Shown: positions 33,714 through 42,751, counted from the stretch's first letter. The stretch is 64,000 nucleotides of DNA from Nocardia harenae NBRC 108248 (GCF_001612885.1 NZ_BDBH01000004.1:124001-188000); one strand, 5' to 3'. Made by a program: numbers and translations. Notes: generated from the sequence alone by a model not told the origin.

Positions 33714-35612
33714 ATGTACCCGAGCCGCTTCCCGTTCGTCAGCTTTCCGCACTGCTCGGGCAGGCACGTGTCGACGCTGCCGCAGGCCTTCCAGGCCACC
33801 GTCACCGTGCGCCCGGACGCGGTGGCGCTACGCGGACTCGACCCGGCGCGCAGCTACACCTGGGCGCAGTACCGCGACGCGGTGCGCGACATCGCGGCCG
33901 GGCTGGCCGCGCTGCGGGTGCGGCCGGGCGAGACCATCGCGCTGCTGCTCGCGAATCGCCCCGAGTTCCACCTGGTCGACACCGCCGCGCTGCACCTGGG
34001 CGCGGTGCCGTTCTCGCTCTACAACACCGCGGCGCCGGAGCAGATCGCCGAGGTCTGCGGCAATGCCGGCAACCGGGTGGTGATCACCGAGCGCGCGCTG
34101 CTGCCCCGGCTGACCCGGACCGGCCTGCACTTCGCCGCCGTCGTCTGCGTCGACGAGCCGGGCTCCGGCGCCATCTCGCTGGCGCGGCTCATCGAGAACG
34201 CCGACCCGGACTTCGATTTCGACGCGTGCTGGCAGCAGGTGCGCCCGGACGACCTCGCCACCCTCACCTACACCGCGGGCACCACCGGCTCACCCAAGGG
34301 CGTCGAGCTGACACACTCCAATATCCTGGCCCAGCTGGTGGCGCTCGGCGAGCACCTGCCCGCCGACTTCGACGACCGCATCGTCTCCTACCTGCCCGCC
34401 GCGCACATCGCCGACCGGATCACCGCGCACTACGCCGCCACGGCCCGCGGCATCCAGGTGATCTCGCTGGCCGACCCGGCCCGGATGGGCGAGGTGCTCA
34501 CCGAGGTGCGGCCCACCGTGCTCTTCGGCGTGCCGCGGGTGTGGCAGAAGGCGCGGGCCGGGATCGAGGCCGCCATCGAGGCCGAGCCGCGCCGGGCCAA
34601 GCGCGCGGTGGCCGGGTGGGCGGTGCGCACCGGCAGCGCGCACGCGCGGGCCACGCTCGGCGGCGGGCGCCCCGGCCCGGTGCTGCGGCTGCGCTACCGG
34701 ATCGCGGACCGGCTGGTGCTGCGGAAGATCCGCGCGGGGATCGGGCTCGACCGCATCCGCTTCGCGGCCTCGGGCGCGGCGCCCATCCCGCCGGAGGTGC
34801 TCGAGTACTTCCACGGCCTCGGGGTCGGGCTCACCGAGGTGTGGGGGCTCTCGGAGGCGGCCGGGGTCACCACCACGACCACCGCGGGCAACCCCGGGCT
34901 CGGCACCGTCGGCGAGCCGCTGCGCGGCGCCGAGGTGCGGCTGGCCGCCGACGGCGAGCTGCTGGTGCGCGGCCCCATGGTGATGCGCGGCTACCACCGC
35001 GACCCGGAGCGCACCCGCCGGGCCTTCTACCGCGGCGACTGGCTGCGCACCGGCGACCTCGGGGAGCGCGACGAAGCGGGCAACTACCGCATCGTCGGCC
35101 GCCGCAGCGACATGATCATCAACGACTCCGGCAAGAACATCGCGCCCGCCCGGATCGAGAACGCGGTGCGCGCGGCCTCGTTCCTGGTCGGGAATGTGGT
35201 GGTCTTCGGCGAGCAGCAGCCCTTCCTGACCGCGCTGATCACCCTGGACACCACCGCCATCGCCGCGGACGCGGCGAGCAACGGGGTGGTGGCCGCCGAC
35301 GTCGCCGTTCTCGCCGGGCGCCCGGCCATCGGGCACCGCATCACCGAGGCGGTGCGCGAGGGCAATGCCAGGGTCTCGCGGCCGGAGCAGATCAAGCGCT
35401 TCGTGCTGCTCGACCACGTCTGGGAGCCGGGGAGCCCCGAGCTCACCCCGAAGCTCACCGTGCGCCGCGAGGTGATCGCCCGCCGCTACGCGGAGCTGCT
35501 GGAATCGCTCTACGCCGAGGCGCCGGACCGGCAGTTGGTGACCGAGGTGCCCGCCCCGGCGGAGCCGCGGCTGCGCCGCTCCGGCAGCCGGCGGCTGCCG
35601 CGCCCGGCGTGA
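33714..35612 (+). CDS. Long-chain acyl-CoA synthetase (FadD11/FadD15-type AMP-binding enzyme)
   Basis: A 632-aa ANL-superfamily ligase. ATG 33714 has GGAG upstream; GTG 33768 (VSTLPQAFQ) is a possible alternative start. Adenylation motifs: TYTAGTTGSPKGVELTH (A3), EVWGLSEAAG (A5), RTGDLGERDEAG...RIVGRRSD (A7/A8) and a C-terminal LTPKLTVRRE with the catalytic Lys (A10). It activates fatty or aryl acids to CoA thioesters. It could feed products of the neighbouring aldehyde dehydrogenase into beta-oxidation, but that is inference. Confidence 0.9.
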   Translation: MYPSRFPFVSFPHCSGRHVSTLPQAFQATVTVRPDAVALRGLDPARSYTWAQYRDAVRDIAAGLAALRVRPGETIALLLANRPEFHLVDTAALHLGAVPFSLYNTAAPEQIAEVCGNAGNRVVITERALLPRLTRTGLHFAAVVCVDEPGSGAISLARLIENADPDFDFDACWQQVRPDDLATLTYTAGTTGSPKGVELTHSNILAQLVALGEHLPADFDDRIVSYLPAAHIADRITAHYAATARGIQVISLADPARMGEVLTEVRPTVLFGVPRVWQKARAGIEAAIEAEPRRAKRAVAGWAVRTGSAHARATLGGGRPGPVLRLRYRIADRLVLRKIRAGIGLDRIRFAASGAAPIPPEVLEYFHGLGVGLTEVWGLSEAAGVTTTTTAGNPGLGTVGEPLRGAEVRLAADGELLVRGPMVMRGYHRDPERTRRAFYRGDWLRTGDLGERDEAGNYRIVGRRSDMIINDSGKNIAPARIENAVRAASFLVGNVVVFGEQQPFLTALITLDTTAIAADAASNGVVAADVAVLAGRPAIGHRITEAVREGNARVSRPEQIKRFVLLDHVWEPGSPELTPKLTVRREVIARRYAELLESLYAEAPDRQLVTEVPAPAEPRLRRSGSRRLPRPA

Positions 35613-35768
35613 CTACGGCTCGGGGGTGTCGCGGGCGCGTGCCCAGCGCAGCCGGTGGCTCGCCGCCGGCTCCGGATCCGGTTGCGCGACTGCGGGTTCG
35701 GTGGCGTAGTCGCCGCAGGGGTCGACCCGGCCCACCAGAATCATCGGGATCTCCAGTGCTGTGCTCAT
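35613..35768 (-). CDS. Small hypothetical protein
   Basis: A 51-aa frame from ATG 35768, ending immediately after the convergent FadD stop. It begins MSTALEIPMILVGRVDPCGDY and ends in a charged, Pro-rich tail. I recognise no family. An AT-rich upstream patch (35769-35880) looks like a promoter region, which is the main reason to list it. The frame is open further upstream, to ATG 35858, but codon use there is poor. Confidence 0.35.
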   Translation of the reverse strand: MSTALEIPMILVGRVDPCGDYATEPAVAQPDPEPAASHRLRWARARDTPEP

Positions 35769-35858
35769 TGCGTTCAGCACAACATATTTCACGCCGTCTC
35801 GGACGCGCTTCGCAGCAAATCCTCTGGTGACGCCGACTGGTCGGTCCGAACTGTGCAA

Positions 35859-35870
35859 ATGTACTTACAT
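35859..35870. promoter_or_regulatory. Short palindrome in AT-rich intergenic patch
   Basis: ATGTACTTACAT has perfect ATGTA/TACAT arms with a two-base spacer. It lies between the end of the secreted-protein gene (35915) and the small gene start (35768), in the most AT-rich stretch nearby. It could be an operator for the 51-aa gene. Confidence 0.25.
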
Positions 35871-35914
35871 CCGAAATCCGGCAACCTCCTGGCGACGATC
35901 GCTCGCGCTGCGGG

Positions 35915-36241
35915 TCAGCGGCCCCACGGCCCCTCGGTCTGCACGCAGCGCAGCCCCTGCACGTCGTCGGGGAGCCGCACCACGCCCTCCTTGCAGGTGA
36001 AAACGGTGCGTGCGGCCGGGAACTCGAGCCGGAGCGGCCGGCGCACCGAACCCGAGGGCGCGCCATCCGATGCGGTGCAGTTCTCCCGGCCGGTGGTGAC
36101 CCCGGTGATGTTCTGGTCGAGTAGCCGGCAGCTGTAGGTCGGCAGGGTCAGCGGGTCGGCGGTGGCGGCGGGCGCCACCACCAGCCCGCCGCCGACCGCG
36201 GCCCCGAACACCAACGCAGCCACCCCATCGCGCCACGACAT
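35915..36241 (-). CDS. Small secreted hypothetical protein
   Basis: A 108-aa protein from ATG 36241 with GGAAGG about eight bases upstream. An N-terminal signal peptide (GVAALVFGAAVGGGLVVAPAATA) with a likely cleavage before DPLTLP is clear. The mature part has four Cys (YSCRLLD; RENCTAS; VFTCKEG; GLRCVQ), consistent with two disulfides in an exported protein. The family is not recognised. It stands alone, between the FadD region and the cobalt transporter. Confidence 0.7.
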   Translation of the reverse strand: MSWRDGVAALVFGAAVGGGLVVAPAATADPLTLPTYSCRLLDQNITGVTTGRENCTASDGAPSGSVRRPLRLEFPAARTVFTCKEGVVRLPDDVQGLRCVQTEGPWGR

Positions 36242-36452
36242 CGCCACCACCTTCCGGGACGGGAGAACCCGCCCGCACATTCGTGGTTATCGGGTACCCC
36301 GCGGGCCGGTGCGGTAAGCGGTGACCCCGCTCTCGGGCAGGTCGTGGCGCGAGGTTCGATGTCGTCCGCGGTGGGCAGCGTGGGGTCGCGTACGCCGAAT
36401 GGCCGCGGATCCCGGCGCGGATCGTCGCCCGCGGCGGCCGGTGGTGGCCCGG

Positions 36453-37166
36453 TCAGCGCAGCCGGTGCCGGGCGAGCAGGTCGTGGTCGCCGAGGATGTC
36501 GCCGATCGGCCCGTCGGCGACGATCCGCCCGCCGTCGAGGAGTACCGCGCGCGAGCACAGCCGCTCGGCGTACGGGAGGTCGTGGGTCACCAGCAGCAGC
36601 GTGGCGGGCAGCGTCGCCAGGATCTCGGCGAGCTCGCGGCGGGCGACCGGATCGAGGTTGGCGGCGGGCTCGTCGAGGACCAGCACCTCGGGGCGGCAGG
36701 CGAGCACGGTGGCGAGCGCGGCGCGGCGGCGCTCGCCGAGTGAGAGCCGGGTGGGGGAGCGGTCGGCGCGGCCCGCCATGGCGACGGCATCGAGCGCGAA
36801 ATCCACGGCGGCGGTGAGCTCGGCGCCGCGGACGCCGAAATTGTGCGGTCCGAAGGCGACGTCCTGGGCCACGGTCGGCATGAAGAGCTGGTCGTCCGGG
36901 TCCTGGAACACCACCCCGACCCGCCCGCGGATCTCCCGCACGGTCCCGCGCTCCAGCCGGGTGCCGCCGATCAGCACCTCGCCGGAGCTCGCCCTGAGCA
37001 CCCCGTTGAGGTGCAGCATGAGCGTGGACTTCCCGGCGCCGTTCGGGCCGAGCACGGCGACCCGCTCGCCCGGCTGAACGGTGAGCGAGAGGCCGTCCAG
37101 CGCGCGGGTGCCGTCCGGGTAGGCGAAGGTCAGGTCGGTGAGCCGCACCGCGGGGGCGATGCTCAT
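36453..37166 (-). CDS. cbiO: Cobalt/nickel ECF transporter ATPase CbiO
   Basis: A 237-aa ABC ATPase. Walker A is GPNGAGKST, the Q-loop VFQDPDDQLF is the typical ECF form, the signature is LSLGERRR (the LSGGQ equivalent in many CbiO proteins), Walker B is VLVLDEP, and the switch is VTHDLPY. Its start overlaps CbiQ by four bases. It powers uptake of Co2+ or Ni2+ through CbiM/CbiQ. Confidence 0.9.
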   Translation of the reverse strand: MSIAPAVRLTDLTFAYPDGTRALDGLSLTVQPGERVAVLGPNGAGKSTLMLHLNGVLRASSGEVLIGGTRLERGTVREIRGRVGVVFQDPDDQLFMPTVAQDVAFGPHNFGVRGAELTAAVDFALDAVAMAGRADRSPTRLSLGERRRAALATVLACRPEVLVLDEPAANLDPVARRELAEILATLPATLLLVTHDLPYAERLCSRAVLLDGGRIVADGPIGDILGDHDLLARHRLR

Positions 37167-37918
37167 CGCGCGAGCCAGGCGCAGGCGCAGACAGCGGCCG
37201 CGGCCAGCACGGCGGCGGCCGCGGTGAGCCAGTGGCGGGGTGCGGCGGGCCCGGTGCCTGGCGCGGGGACGCTGCCGGTGAAGCCGCGCGAGAGCATGGC
37301 CAGGTGCACCCGCTCGCCGCGCTCGTAGGAGCGCAGGAACAGCGCCCCGGCCCCGCGCGCGGTCGCGGCGATCTGGGCGAGCGAGCGCGGGTCGTCGCCG
37401 CGCGAGATCCGGGCCAGCCGCATGCGGGCGGCCTCGTCGGCGACGACGTCGACATAGCGCAGCATGAGCACCACGATGGTGACGATCAGCCCGGGAACCC
37501 GCAGCCTGGTCAGCCCGCCGGGCAGCTCGCGCACCGCGGTCGTGGCCGCCAGCGTCAGCGAGATGCCGAGGCCGAGCGTTCCCTTCACCGCGATGCCCCA
37601 GGCCGCCCAGAGCCCGGCCGTGGAGAGCGAGAGCCCGAGCAGCACCGTCCGCGGCTCGCCCGCGGCGAAGGGCAGCAGCAGCGCGAGCACCAGGAACGGC
37701 ACCTCGATGAGCAGCCGCGGCGCGATCCACCGCGGCGGAATGCGCGCCGCCGCCCAGAGCGCGAGCAGCCCGGCCGCGAAGACGGCGTACGGCCACACCG
37801 TGTCGCGCGGGGTCGCCACCACGGCCACCACCAGCAGCACCGCACCGGCGATCTTCACCTCGGCGGGCGCCCGGTGCAGCGCGGAGCCGCCGGGCAGGTA
37901 GAGCCGGTCCGCTCTCAC
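37163..37918 (-). CDS. cbiQ: Cobalt/nickel ECF transporter transmembrane protein CbiQ
   Basis: A 251-aa membrane protein with about five to six helices. The coupling motif ARMRLARISRGDD and the later LSRGF are the T-component elements that contact CbiO. GTG 37918 overlaps the CbiM stop by four bases. It opens with RLYLPGGSALHRAPAEVKI, typical of CbiQ. Confidence 0.88.
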   Translation of the reverse strand: MRADRLYLPGGSALHRAPAEVKIAGAVLLVVAVVATPRDTVWPYAVFAAGLLALWAAARIPPRWIAPRLLIEVPFLVLALLLPFAAGEPRTVLLGLSLSTAGLWAAWGIAVKGTLGLGISLTLAATTAVRELPGGLTRLRVPGLIVTIVVLMLRYVDVVADEAARMRLARISRGDDPRSLAQIAATARGAGALFLRSYERGERVHLAMLSRGFTGSVPAPGTGPAAPRHWLTAAAAVLAAAAVCACAWLAR

Positions 37919-38895
37919 CCCGCCCGGCTCCGGCTCGGCTTCAGCACGCGCACCAGGGCGAACAGCACGGCGAAGGTAGCCGCGACCCCGAGGATCCCGG
38001 CGATGCCGGTGAGCGCGGCGTCACCGCCGATCGTGTAGTCGGCCAGCGGGGAGTCCGCCAGCCCGTGCTCCTCCGCGCGCTGCGCGATGCACTCGCCCTC
38101 CAGCTGCTCGGCGACCACCGTGCAGCCGCGCTGGGTGGTGGCGTCCAGCCCGTCCGGCTGCGAACTGGCCAGGTACGACAGCGCCCCGGCCACCAGCACC
38201 GCCGCCGCGGCGAAGCCGAACAGGAAGGCGTTCAGCGAGACCCGCGGCGCACCGGAACTGCGCAGCAGGTACACCAGATCCGGCCTGGCCTCGGCCACCG
38301 CGACCACGGTGAGCGCGGTGATCAGCCCCTCGCCGACGCCGATCAGCGCATGCGTGATCAGCATGTACCCGGTCACCGCGCCGAGCGTGGACCCGGCGGC
38401 TCCGCCGATCGCGTACTCCAGTACGAACCCCAGTGCCGCGCAGAGCGTTCCGATCAGCGCGGCGGCGAAGGCGACCACCCCGATCCCGCCGCGCCGCGCG
38501 AAGACCGGCAGCAGCCCGCGCGCGACCAGGTACCCCGCCCCGACGCCGATCAGCGCCATATTGGTGATGTTCGTGCCCAGCGCGCTGAGCCCGCCGTCGG
38601 CGAAGAGCAGCGCCTGCACTACCAGCACGATCGCCACGCAGAGCGCGCCCACGTACGGTCCGACCAGGATGGCGGCGAGCGCGCCGCCGAGCAGGTGCCC
38701 GCTCACCCCGGGCAGGATCGGGAAGTTCACCATCTGCACCGCGAAGATGAAGGCCGCCACCAGCCCCGCCATCGGCGCGGCGCGCTCGTCCAGCTCGGCC
38801 CGCGCCCGCCAGGCCGCGACGGCGAGCCCGGCGGCGGCGAGCACCGCGAAGATCGCGGAGGTGGGGGCGTCGACGATGCCGTCGCTCATGTGCAT
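37915..38895 (-). CDS. cbiM: Cobalt/nickel ECF substrate-binding protein CbiM fused to PDGLE (CbiN-like) domain
   Basis: A 326-aa protein. ATG 38895 gives MHMSDG, placing His2 at the N-terminus where CbiM/NikM proteins bind the metal. CbiM membrane core: MVNFPILPGVSGHLLGGALAAILVGPYVG, and LITHALIGVGEGLITALTV. After residue about 230 a separate region carries PDGLD, a loop with Cys residues and one final helix (LTGIAGILGVAATFAVLFALV). This corresponds to the small CbiN/PDGLE subunit, so no separate cbiN is needed. Co2+ versus Ni2+ cannot be decided from sequence. It faces an ArsR gene across a candidate operator. Confidence 0.88.
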   Translation of the reverse strand: MHMSDGIVDAPTSAIFAVLAAAGLAVAAWRARAELDERAAPMAGLVAAFIFAVQMVNFPILPGVSGHLLGGALAAILVGPYVGALCVAIVLVVQALLFADGGLSALGTNITNMALIGVGAGYLVARGLLPVFARRGGIGVVAFAAALIGTLCAALGFVLEYAIGGAAGSTLGAVTGYMLITHALIGVGEGLITALTVVAVAEARPDLVYLLRSSGAPRVSLNAFLFGFAAAAVLVAGALSYLASSQPDGLDATTQRGCTVVAEQLEGECIAQRAEEHGLADSPLADYTIGGDAALTGIAGILGVAATFAVLFALVRVLKPSRSRAG

Positions 38896-38923
38896 GGCGA
38901 AGGTGCTGACGTTCACCCGCCGA

Positions 38924-38941
38924 GATAATACTCGGAATATC
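38924..38941. promoter_or_regulatory. ArsR operator candidate between cbiM and arsR
   Basis: GATAATACTCGGAATATC is an 8-2-8 inverted repeat with six of eight positions matching. It lies 28 bases upstream of cbiM and 66 upstream of the ArsR start, in an AT-rich patch. The 112-base intergenic space is too small for a cobalamin riboswitch. Confidence 0.5.
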
Positions 38942-39007
38942 TGAACATGCAGACCGATATCGGCGCGCGGGCTGGCCCCGCCGTCCCCGGACCGGCAGAG
39001 TGGAGCC

Positions 39008-39352
39008 GTGCCCGCCCCCACCTCGCTCGGCTCCGAGCCCGCCGTCCCCGGCCTGGACACCACCGGGATCGCGGGCTGGGCGCAGCGCTTCGAACTGCTC
39101 GCCGACGCCAATCGGCTGCGGCTGCTGGTGTGCCTGCACCACACCCCGGACCAGAACGTCACCGAGCTCGCCGCCGCCGTCGGCATGAGCGCCACCGCCG
39201 CCTCGCACGCGCTGCGCATCCTGCGGCACCAGGGGTGGGTCACCGCGACGCGGACCGGGCGGGTGATGCGGTACCGGCTCACCGACGAGACCATCCACCG
39301 GTTGCTGCACTGGATCGGTGCCCCGCACGCGCCCGCGCCGCGTCCGGAGTGA
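39008..39352 (+). CDS. ArsR-family metalloregulator of the cbiMQO operon
   Basis: A 114-aa winged-helix protein starting at GTG 39008. HTH core: RFELLADANRLRLLVCLHHTPDQNVTELAAAVGMSATAASHALRILRHQGWV, with wing RTGRVMRYRL. Possible metal ligands are in the last helix (TDETIHRLLHWIGAPH: Asp, His, His, His), an alpha-5-type site. No Cys pair for an alpha-3 site is present. It probably represses the divergent uptake genes when cell Co or Ni is sufficient, which is opposite in logic to NmtR in this window. Confidence 0.85.
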   Translation: MPAPTSLGSEPAVPGLDTTGIAGWAQRFELLADANRLRLLVCLHHTPDQNVTELAAAVGMSATAASHALRILRHQGWVTATRTGRVMRYRLTDETIHRLLHWIGAPHAPAPRPE

Positions 39353-39607
39353 GGGAACCGCGCCGTACCGGTTGAGAAATCGATCTCGGGGTACTGCACG
39401 AACGCGCCCGGGCCGCGGTGAAGAACGTCGATACCACGATCGTCCGGACGTGGTGCGTCGCCCGGGGGCGGGTCCAGCAGCGCGGCTTGTCTCGGGCGGC
39501 GCTCGCGCGAGCGGCGCGACCGCCGTCCGCACCCCCGCGGCCTCCGCCACGATCCGCGCGAACTCGGGGCCCATCCGCACCGACAGCGCCCGCGCCGCCG
39601 CCCCGGA

Positions 39608-40423
39608 TCAGCCCCGTTCCACCGTCGACAGCAGGTGCACCCCGTCGAACCCCTTCAGCCTGACCTCGCGCGTCGCGGTCACCGCGATCCCGGGCAGCGC
39701 CGCGACGGCGTCCCGCACCTCCGCGCTGACCAGCACCTCGGCCCCGCCCGCCGCCCCGGCGACCCGCGCGGCCATGGCCACATTGCGGCCGAAGAGGTCG
39801 TCGCCGCGGCGCACCGAGACCCCCATGTGGATGCCGATCCGCACCCGGATCCGCTCCTCCGGCTCGGTGCCGCGGGCCAGGGCCGCCTGGATGTCGAGGC
39901 CGCAGCGCACCGCCTGCTCGGCCTCGGCGAAGGCGATCATGAAGCCGTCGCCCTGGCTCTTGATCACGTGCCCGCCGTGCGCGGCGACCTGCTTGCCGAC
40001 CAGCCGCTCGTGCCTGGCCAGCAACCGCACCCAGGCGCGGTCGCCGAGCCGCTCGTTGAGCGCGGTCGAGCCCTCGATATCGGAGAAGGCGATCGCGACG
40101 TGGCCGTCCGGGGCGAGCGTGGCCAGATCCGGCCGCTCGACCTGGGCCCAGCCGGCCAGGTCCTCGATCGAGCTGAGCAGCGCGCCGCGGAAACCCCTGC
40201 GCCGCAGCAGGCTCGCCGCACCCCAGACCGTCTTCACCGCCTCGCGCGAGCCGCTCACCCACGCCTGCCTGGCATCGATCCGCCGCCGCGCCGCCGCCAG
40301 CTCCCGCCGGGTGCGGACGAGCAGGACGCCGAGCACGATCAGCCCGGCCGCCTCCGCGGCGGCGATCAGCGCGAGGACGAGTACGAGCGACACAGGCAAC
40401 CACCGACGGGTCGAGGTGGGCAC
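39608..40423 (-). CDS. Membrane-anchored class III adenylate cyclase
   Basis: A 271-aa protein from GTG 40423. One N-terminal membrane helix (about 11-36) is followed by a short coiled segment and a class III catalytic domain (about 105-265). Key residues are present: metal Asp115 (FSDIEGST), Lys155 and Asp159 (VIKSQGDG; the Lys-Asp pair favours ATP), and the Asn/Arg pair in [10 protein letters not shown]. It should be active as a homodimer producing cAMP on the inner face of the membrane. No sensor domain is visible beyond the helix. Confidence 0.87.
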   Translation of the reverse strand: MPTSTRRWLPVSLVLVLALIAAAEAAGLIVLGVLLVRTRRELAAARRRIDARQAWVSGSREAVKTVWGAASLLRRRGFRGALLSSIEDLAGWAQVERPDLATLAPDGHVAIAFSDIEGSTALNERLGDRAWVRLLARHERLVGKQVAAHGGHVIKSQGDGFMIAFAEAEQAVRCGLDIQAALARGTEPEERIRVRIGIHMGVSVRRGDDLFGRNVAMAARVAGAAGGAEVLVSAEVRDAVAALPGIAVTATREVRLKGFDGVHLLSTVERG

Positions 40424-40505
40424 GGACGCCCCCGACCCTAGCGGTGTTCCGGCGATTCCCGCGCGTTCCGGGGCGGCATCGGCGCCGACGGTGTGCAATG
40501 GGGGC

Positions 40506-41444
40506 ATGAGCAGAGCGGCGGTCCTCCTCGGTGCGTGTGTCCTCGCGGCGGTATCGGCGGTGGTCGCACCGCCGGCCGCGGCCGCCCCGGTCTGCGCGGG
40601 CGCGGGGCAGCCGACGCTGCCCGCCGCCACCGTCGCGGGCGCGCTGGAGGGGCTGACGGTCGATCCCCGTGGCCGCGCCTTCACCACCGATATCGTCACC
40701 GGCCGCGTCTACCGGATCGACGCGCCCGGCGCCGCCCCGGTCGCCGTCGGCACCGTGCCGAGCGGCGGCGGTGGCGCGCTGGCCTGGACCCCGGACGGCG
40801 GGCTGCTCGTCGGCTACGGTGCCGACGCCAGGGTGCTGGCGGGCGACGCGCTGCGCGCCGCGGGCATCGTCCGCATGGACCCCGACACCGGCGCCACCAC
40901 CCCGGTCGCCAGCGGGCTGAGCGCCGCCAACGGTCTCGCGGTCGCCGCCGACGGAACCATCTACGCCACCAACGACTTCGGCAGCCTCGTCGGCCGGGTC
41001 GCCCCCGGCGGCGCCGTGCAGCCCGACTGGGCCCGCTTCCCCAGCGCCAACGGCGCCGCCCTCGACCGCGCCGGCCAGTACCTCTACGTCGGCCGCACCT
41101 TCAGCAACCCCGGGGTGAGCCGTATCCCGCTGGCGAACCCGGCTACCCCGCAGTCGCTGCTCGATCTCGGTGGCGCCGACGCGCTCGCCGCACCGGACGG
41201 GCTCACGCTCGACTCCGCGGAGCGCCCCGTGGTCCCGTTCAACAGCGCGGGCCAGGTCGTCCGCATCGACGCACCCCAGCGGTACTGCGTGCTGAGCAGC
41301 GGGAATCCGTTCACCAGCGTCGTCACCTACGGCCGCGGCGCGACCGGTTTCTCGGCGGGCCGCCTCTTCGCCGCCACCTTCACCGGCTCGATCTACGAGA
41401 TCCCCGGCGGCTTCGACCCGGCCGCCACCACCGCCGCGCCCTGA
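40506..41444 (+). CDS. Secreted SMP-30/gluconolactonase-like beta-propeller protein
   Basis: A 312-aa exported protein. ATG 40506 begins a signal peptide ([23 protein letters not shown]) with likely cleavage after AAA. The mature part shows repeating beta-propeller blades with conserved turns: [77 protein letters not shown]. This matches the SMP-30/Gluconolactonase/LRE group. It may be a secreted lactonase or a binding protein; no substrate can be inferred. Confidence 0.8.
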   Translation: MSRAAVLLGACVLAAVSAVVAPPAAAAPVCAGAGQPTLPAATVAGALEGLTVDPRGRAFTTDIVTGRVYRIDAPGAAPVAVGTVPSGGGGALAWTPDGGLLVGYGADARVLAGDALRAAGIVRMDPDTGATTPVASGLSAANGLAVAADGTIYATNDFGSLVGRVAPGGAVQPDWARFPSANGAALDRAGQYLYVGRTFSNPGVSRIPLANPATPQSLLDLGGADALAAPDGLTLDSAERPVVPFNSAGQVVRIDAPQRYCVLSSGNPFTSVVTYGRGATGFSAGRLFAATFTGSIYEIPGGFDPAATTAAP

Positions 41445-41467
41445 CCCGCTCGGGCCGATCGCCCCGG

Positions 41468-41513
41468 CGGTGTCGATGCCGACGGCTGCCCGCCTCGGAC
41501 GGGTGCGACACCG
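41468..41513. terminator. Possible shared terminator between convergent genes
   Basis: CGGTGTCG (41468-41475) and CGACACCG (41506-41513) are perfect 8-base complements in the 87-base gap between the convergent propeller and SRPBCC genes. The 30-base loop and lack of a U-tract keep this weak. Confidence 0.25.
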
Positions 41514-41531
41514 ACGGCGGGACGGCGCTGC

Positions 41532-42071
41532 CTACCGCGGGGTGCCGAGCCCGAGCTGCTCGGCGTAGCGCGCCCTGAGCTCGGTCCAGCCGTGGTCGAG
41601 CGCGTCCGGCCCGGTGACCGGGCCGACCGGGGTGCCCGCGAGCAGCAGCTCGACCACGTCGAGGCAGATGTGCCACCCCGCGGCCGCCATGTCCGAGCTC
41701 GCGGGGTCGGTGAGGTGGTGTGTGAGGCGCAGCCTGGTGCCGTCCGGCGTTTCGGTGAGTTCCCAGCGCAGGACATCGGTGTCCCAGGTGAATTCGAGCA
41801 GGGCGGGCGGATCGGCGGCGGTGATCTCGCCGGGCAGCGCGCGCTCCTCGGCGTCGTCGATCGCGATGAGCGTGACCGGGCCGGTGGCGGTGAGCGGGCG
41901 GTCGGCGGTGTAGGGGGACCACTGCCTGAGCTCGTCCGGGTCGGTCAGCGCCGCCCAGACCGCGGCGGGCGGCTGCGGGAAGTCGCGGGTGAAGATCAGC
42001 GCCCACCGGTCGCCGCTGCGGGTGACCTCGGCCTTCCGGATCGGGCCGGGCTCATAGGAATTCGTGGTCAC
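41532..42071 (-). CDS. SRPBCC/AHSA1-domain protein
   Basis: A 179-aa START-like fold protein. FTRDFPQPPAAVWAALTDPDELRQWSPY at about 26-53 is the AHSA1 opening. LLEFTWDTDVLRWELTETPDGTRLRLTHHL and a final helix region AAAGWHICLDVVELLLAG follow. It overlaps the ArsR gene by four bases. SRPBCC-ArsR pairs of this kind are common in actinomycetes; ligand and role are unknown. Confidence 0.88.
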   Translation of the reverse strand: MTTNSYEPGPIRKAEVTRSGDRWALIFTRDFPQPPAAVWAALTDPDELRQWSPYTADRPLTATGPVTLIAIDDAEERALPGEITAADPPALLEFTWDTDVLRWELTETPDGTRLRLTHHLTDPASSDMAAAGWHICLDVVELLLAGTPVGPVTGPDALDHGWTELRARYAEQLGLGTPR

Positions 42072-42385
42072 GGGGGAGGGTCCTTCCGGTCGAGATGCCG
42101 GGCGAGGGCATCGAGGTGGTGGTCCCAGAGCCGCAGGTACGGGGTCAGCCAGCCCTCCAGCTGCTGGAAGGGGGCGGGGGCGAGCCGGTAGATCCGGCGC
42201 TGCCCGGCCACCTCGCAGCTGACGAAGCCGGAATCGCGCAGCACGCGCAGGTGTTTCGAGACGGCGGGCTGCGGCAGCTCCAGGTGTTCGACGAGGTCGC
42301 CGACGGTCGCCTCGCCGGTGCGCAACCGCTCCAGGATCCGGCGGCGCTGGGGTTCGGCCACCACCGCGAACGGGTCACTCGTCAC
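42068..42385 (-). CDS. ArsR/SdpR-type regulator
   Basis: A 105-aa winged-helix protein: FAVVAEPQRRRILERL, VGDLVEHLELPQPAVSKHLRVLRDSGFV, and wing AGQRRIYRLAP. No Cys or His metal-site pattern is visible, so it resembles the SdpR-like, non-metal branch that pairs with SRPBCC proteins. An ATATG/CATAT inverted repeat (42409-42428) just upstream may be its operator. It is likely self-regulating and co-transcribed with the SRPBCC gene. Confidence 0.88.
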   Translation of the reverse strand: MTSDPFAVVAEPQRRRILERLRTGEATVGDLVEHLELPQPAVSKHLRVLRDSGFVSCEVAGQRRIYRLAPAPFQQLEGWLTPYLRLWDHHLDALARHLDRKDPPP

Positions 42386-42508
42386 CGGGTAAAGATACCT
42401 CTGTGGTTATATGTCTGGCAAGGCATATTTCGGAGCAGGAGGAGTCAATGGTCGACGATCCGGTGCGGGCTGCCGCTCACCGTCGAGGCAGGCAGCCCGC
42501 CCGAGTCG

Positions 42509-42751
42509 TTACTGGCTGGGCTGCGGCAGGTCGACGTCGCAGTCGGTCTTCGGGTTGGCGCCCAGGTAGTTCAGCGGGCCCGCGATGATGGTGAGCGCGA
42601 TGGTGCCGGTGCTCGCGCAGTTCGTCGGGGCGCTGTCGTAGTAGTTGCGCTGCGCTCCGGCGATCACGCCGATGAGCAGCCAGACCAGCACGATCACACC
42701 GAGCAGGCTGGTATTGCGGGTCGCGGAACGACGGCGGGCGAAGGTGGGCAT
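42509..42751 (-). CDS. Small single-pass membrane protein
   Basis: An 80-aa protein from ATG 42751 with AGGAG upstream. A basic N-terminus (FARRRSATRN) precedes one strong helix (LLGVIVLVWLLIGVIAGA), then an outside-facing region with two Cys (PTNCAST; KTDCDV), which could form a disulfide. A second weaker hydrophobic stretch (IALTIIAGPLNYLGA) follows. Family not recognised; codon use and ribosome-binding site support a real gene. Confidence 0.7.
   Translation of the reverse strand: MPTFARRRSATRNTSLLGVIVLVWLLIGVIAGAQRNYYDSAPTNCASTGTIALTIIAGPLNYLGANPKTDCDVDLPQPSQ

Noticed and set aside
37915..39399. A longer CbiM start giving 494 residues
   Set aside because: The extra N-terminus is low complexity and runs antisense through the ArsR gene; MHMSDG at 38895 restores the metal-binding His2 expected of CbiM.
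39430..39607. A coding-like stretch downstream of the adenylate cyclase on the minus strand (RMGPEFARIVAEAAGV...)
   Set aside because: It continues in the cyclase frame after its stop but has no good start or clear end and matches no family I recognise; the codon bias fades after about 45 codons. It is too weak to call a gene.
42409..42428. ATATG/CATAT inverted repeat upstream of the SdpR-type ArsR
   Set aside because: The arms are only five bases with a ten-base spacer, so it is mentioned with the gene and not listed as a separate operator.
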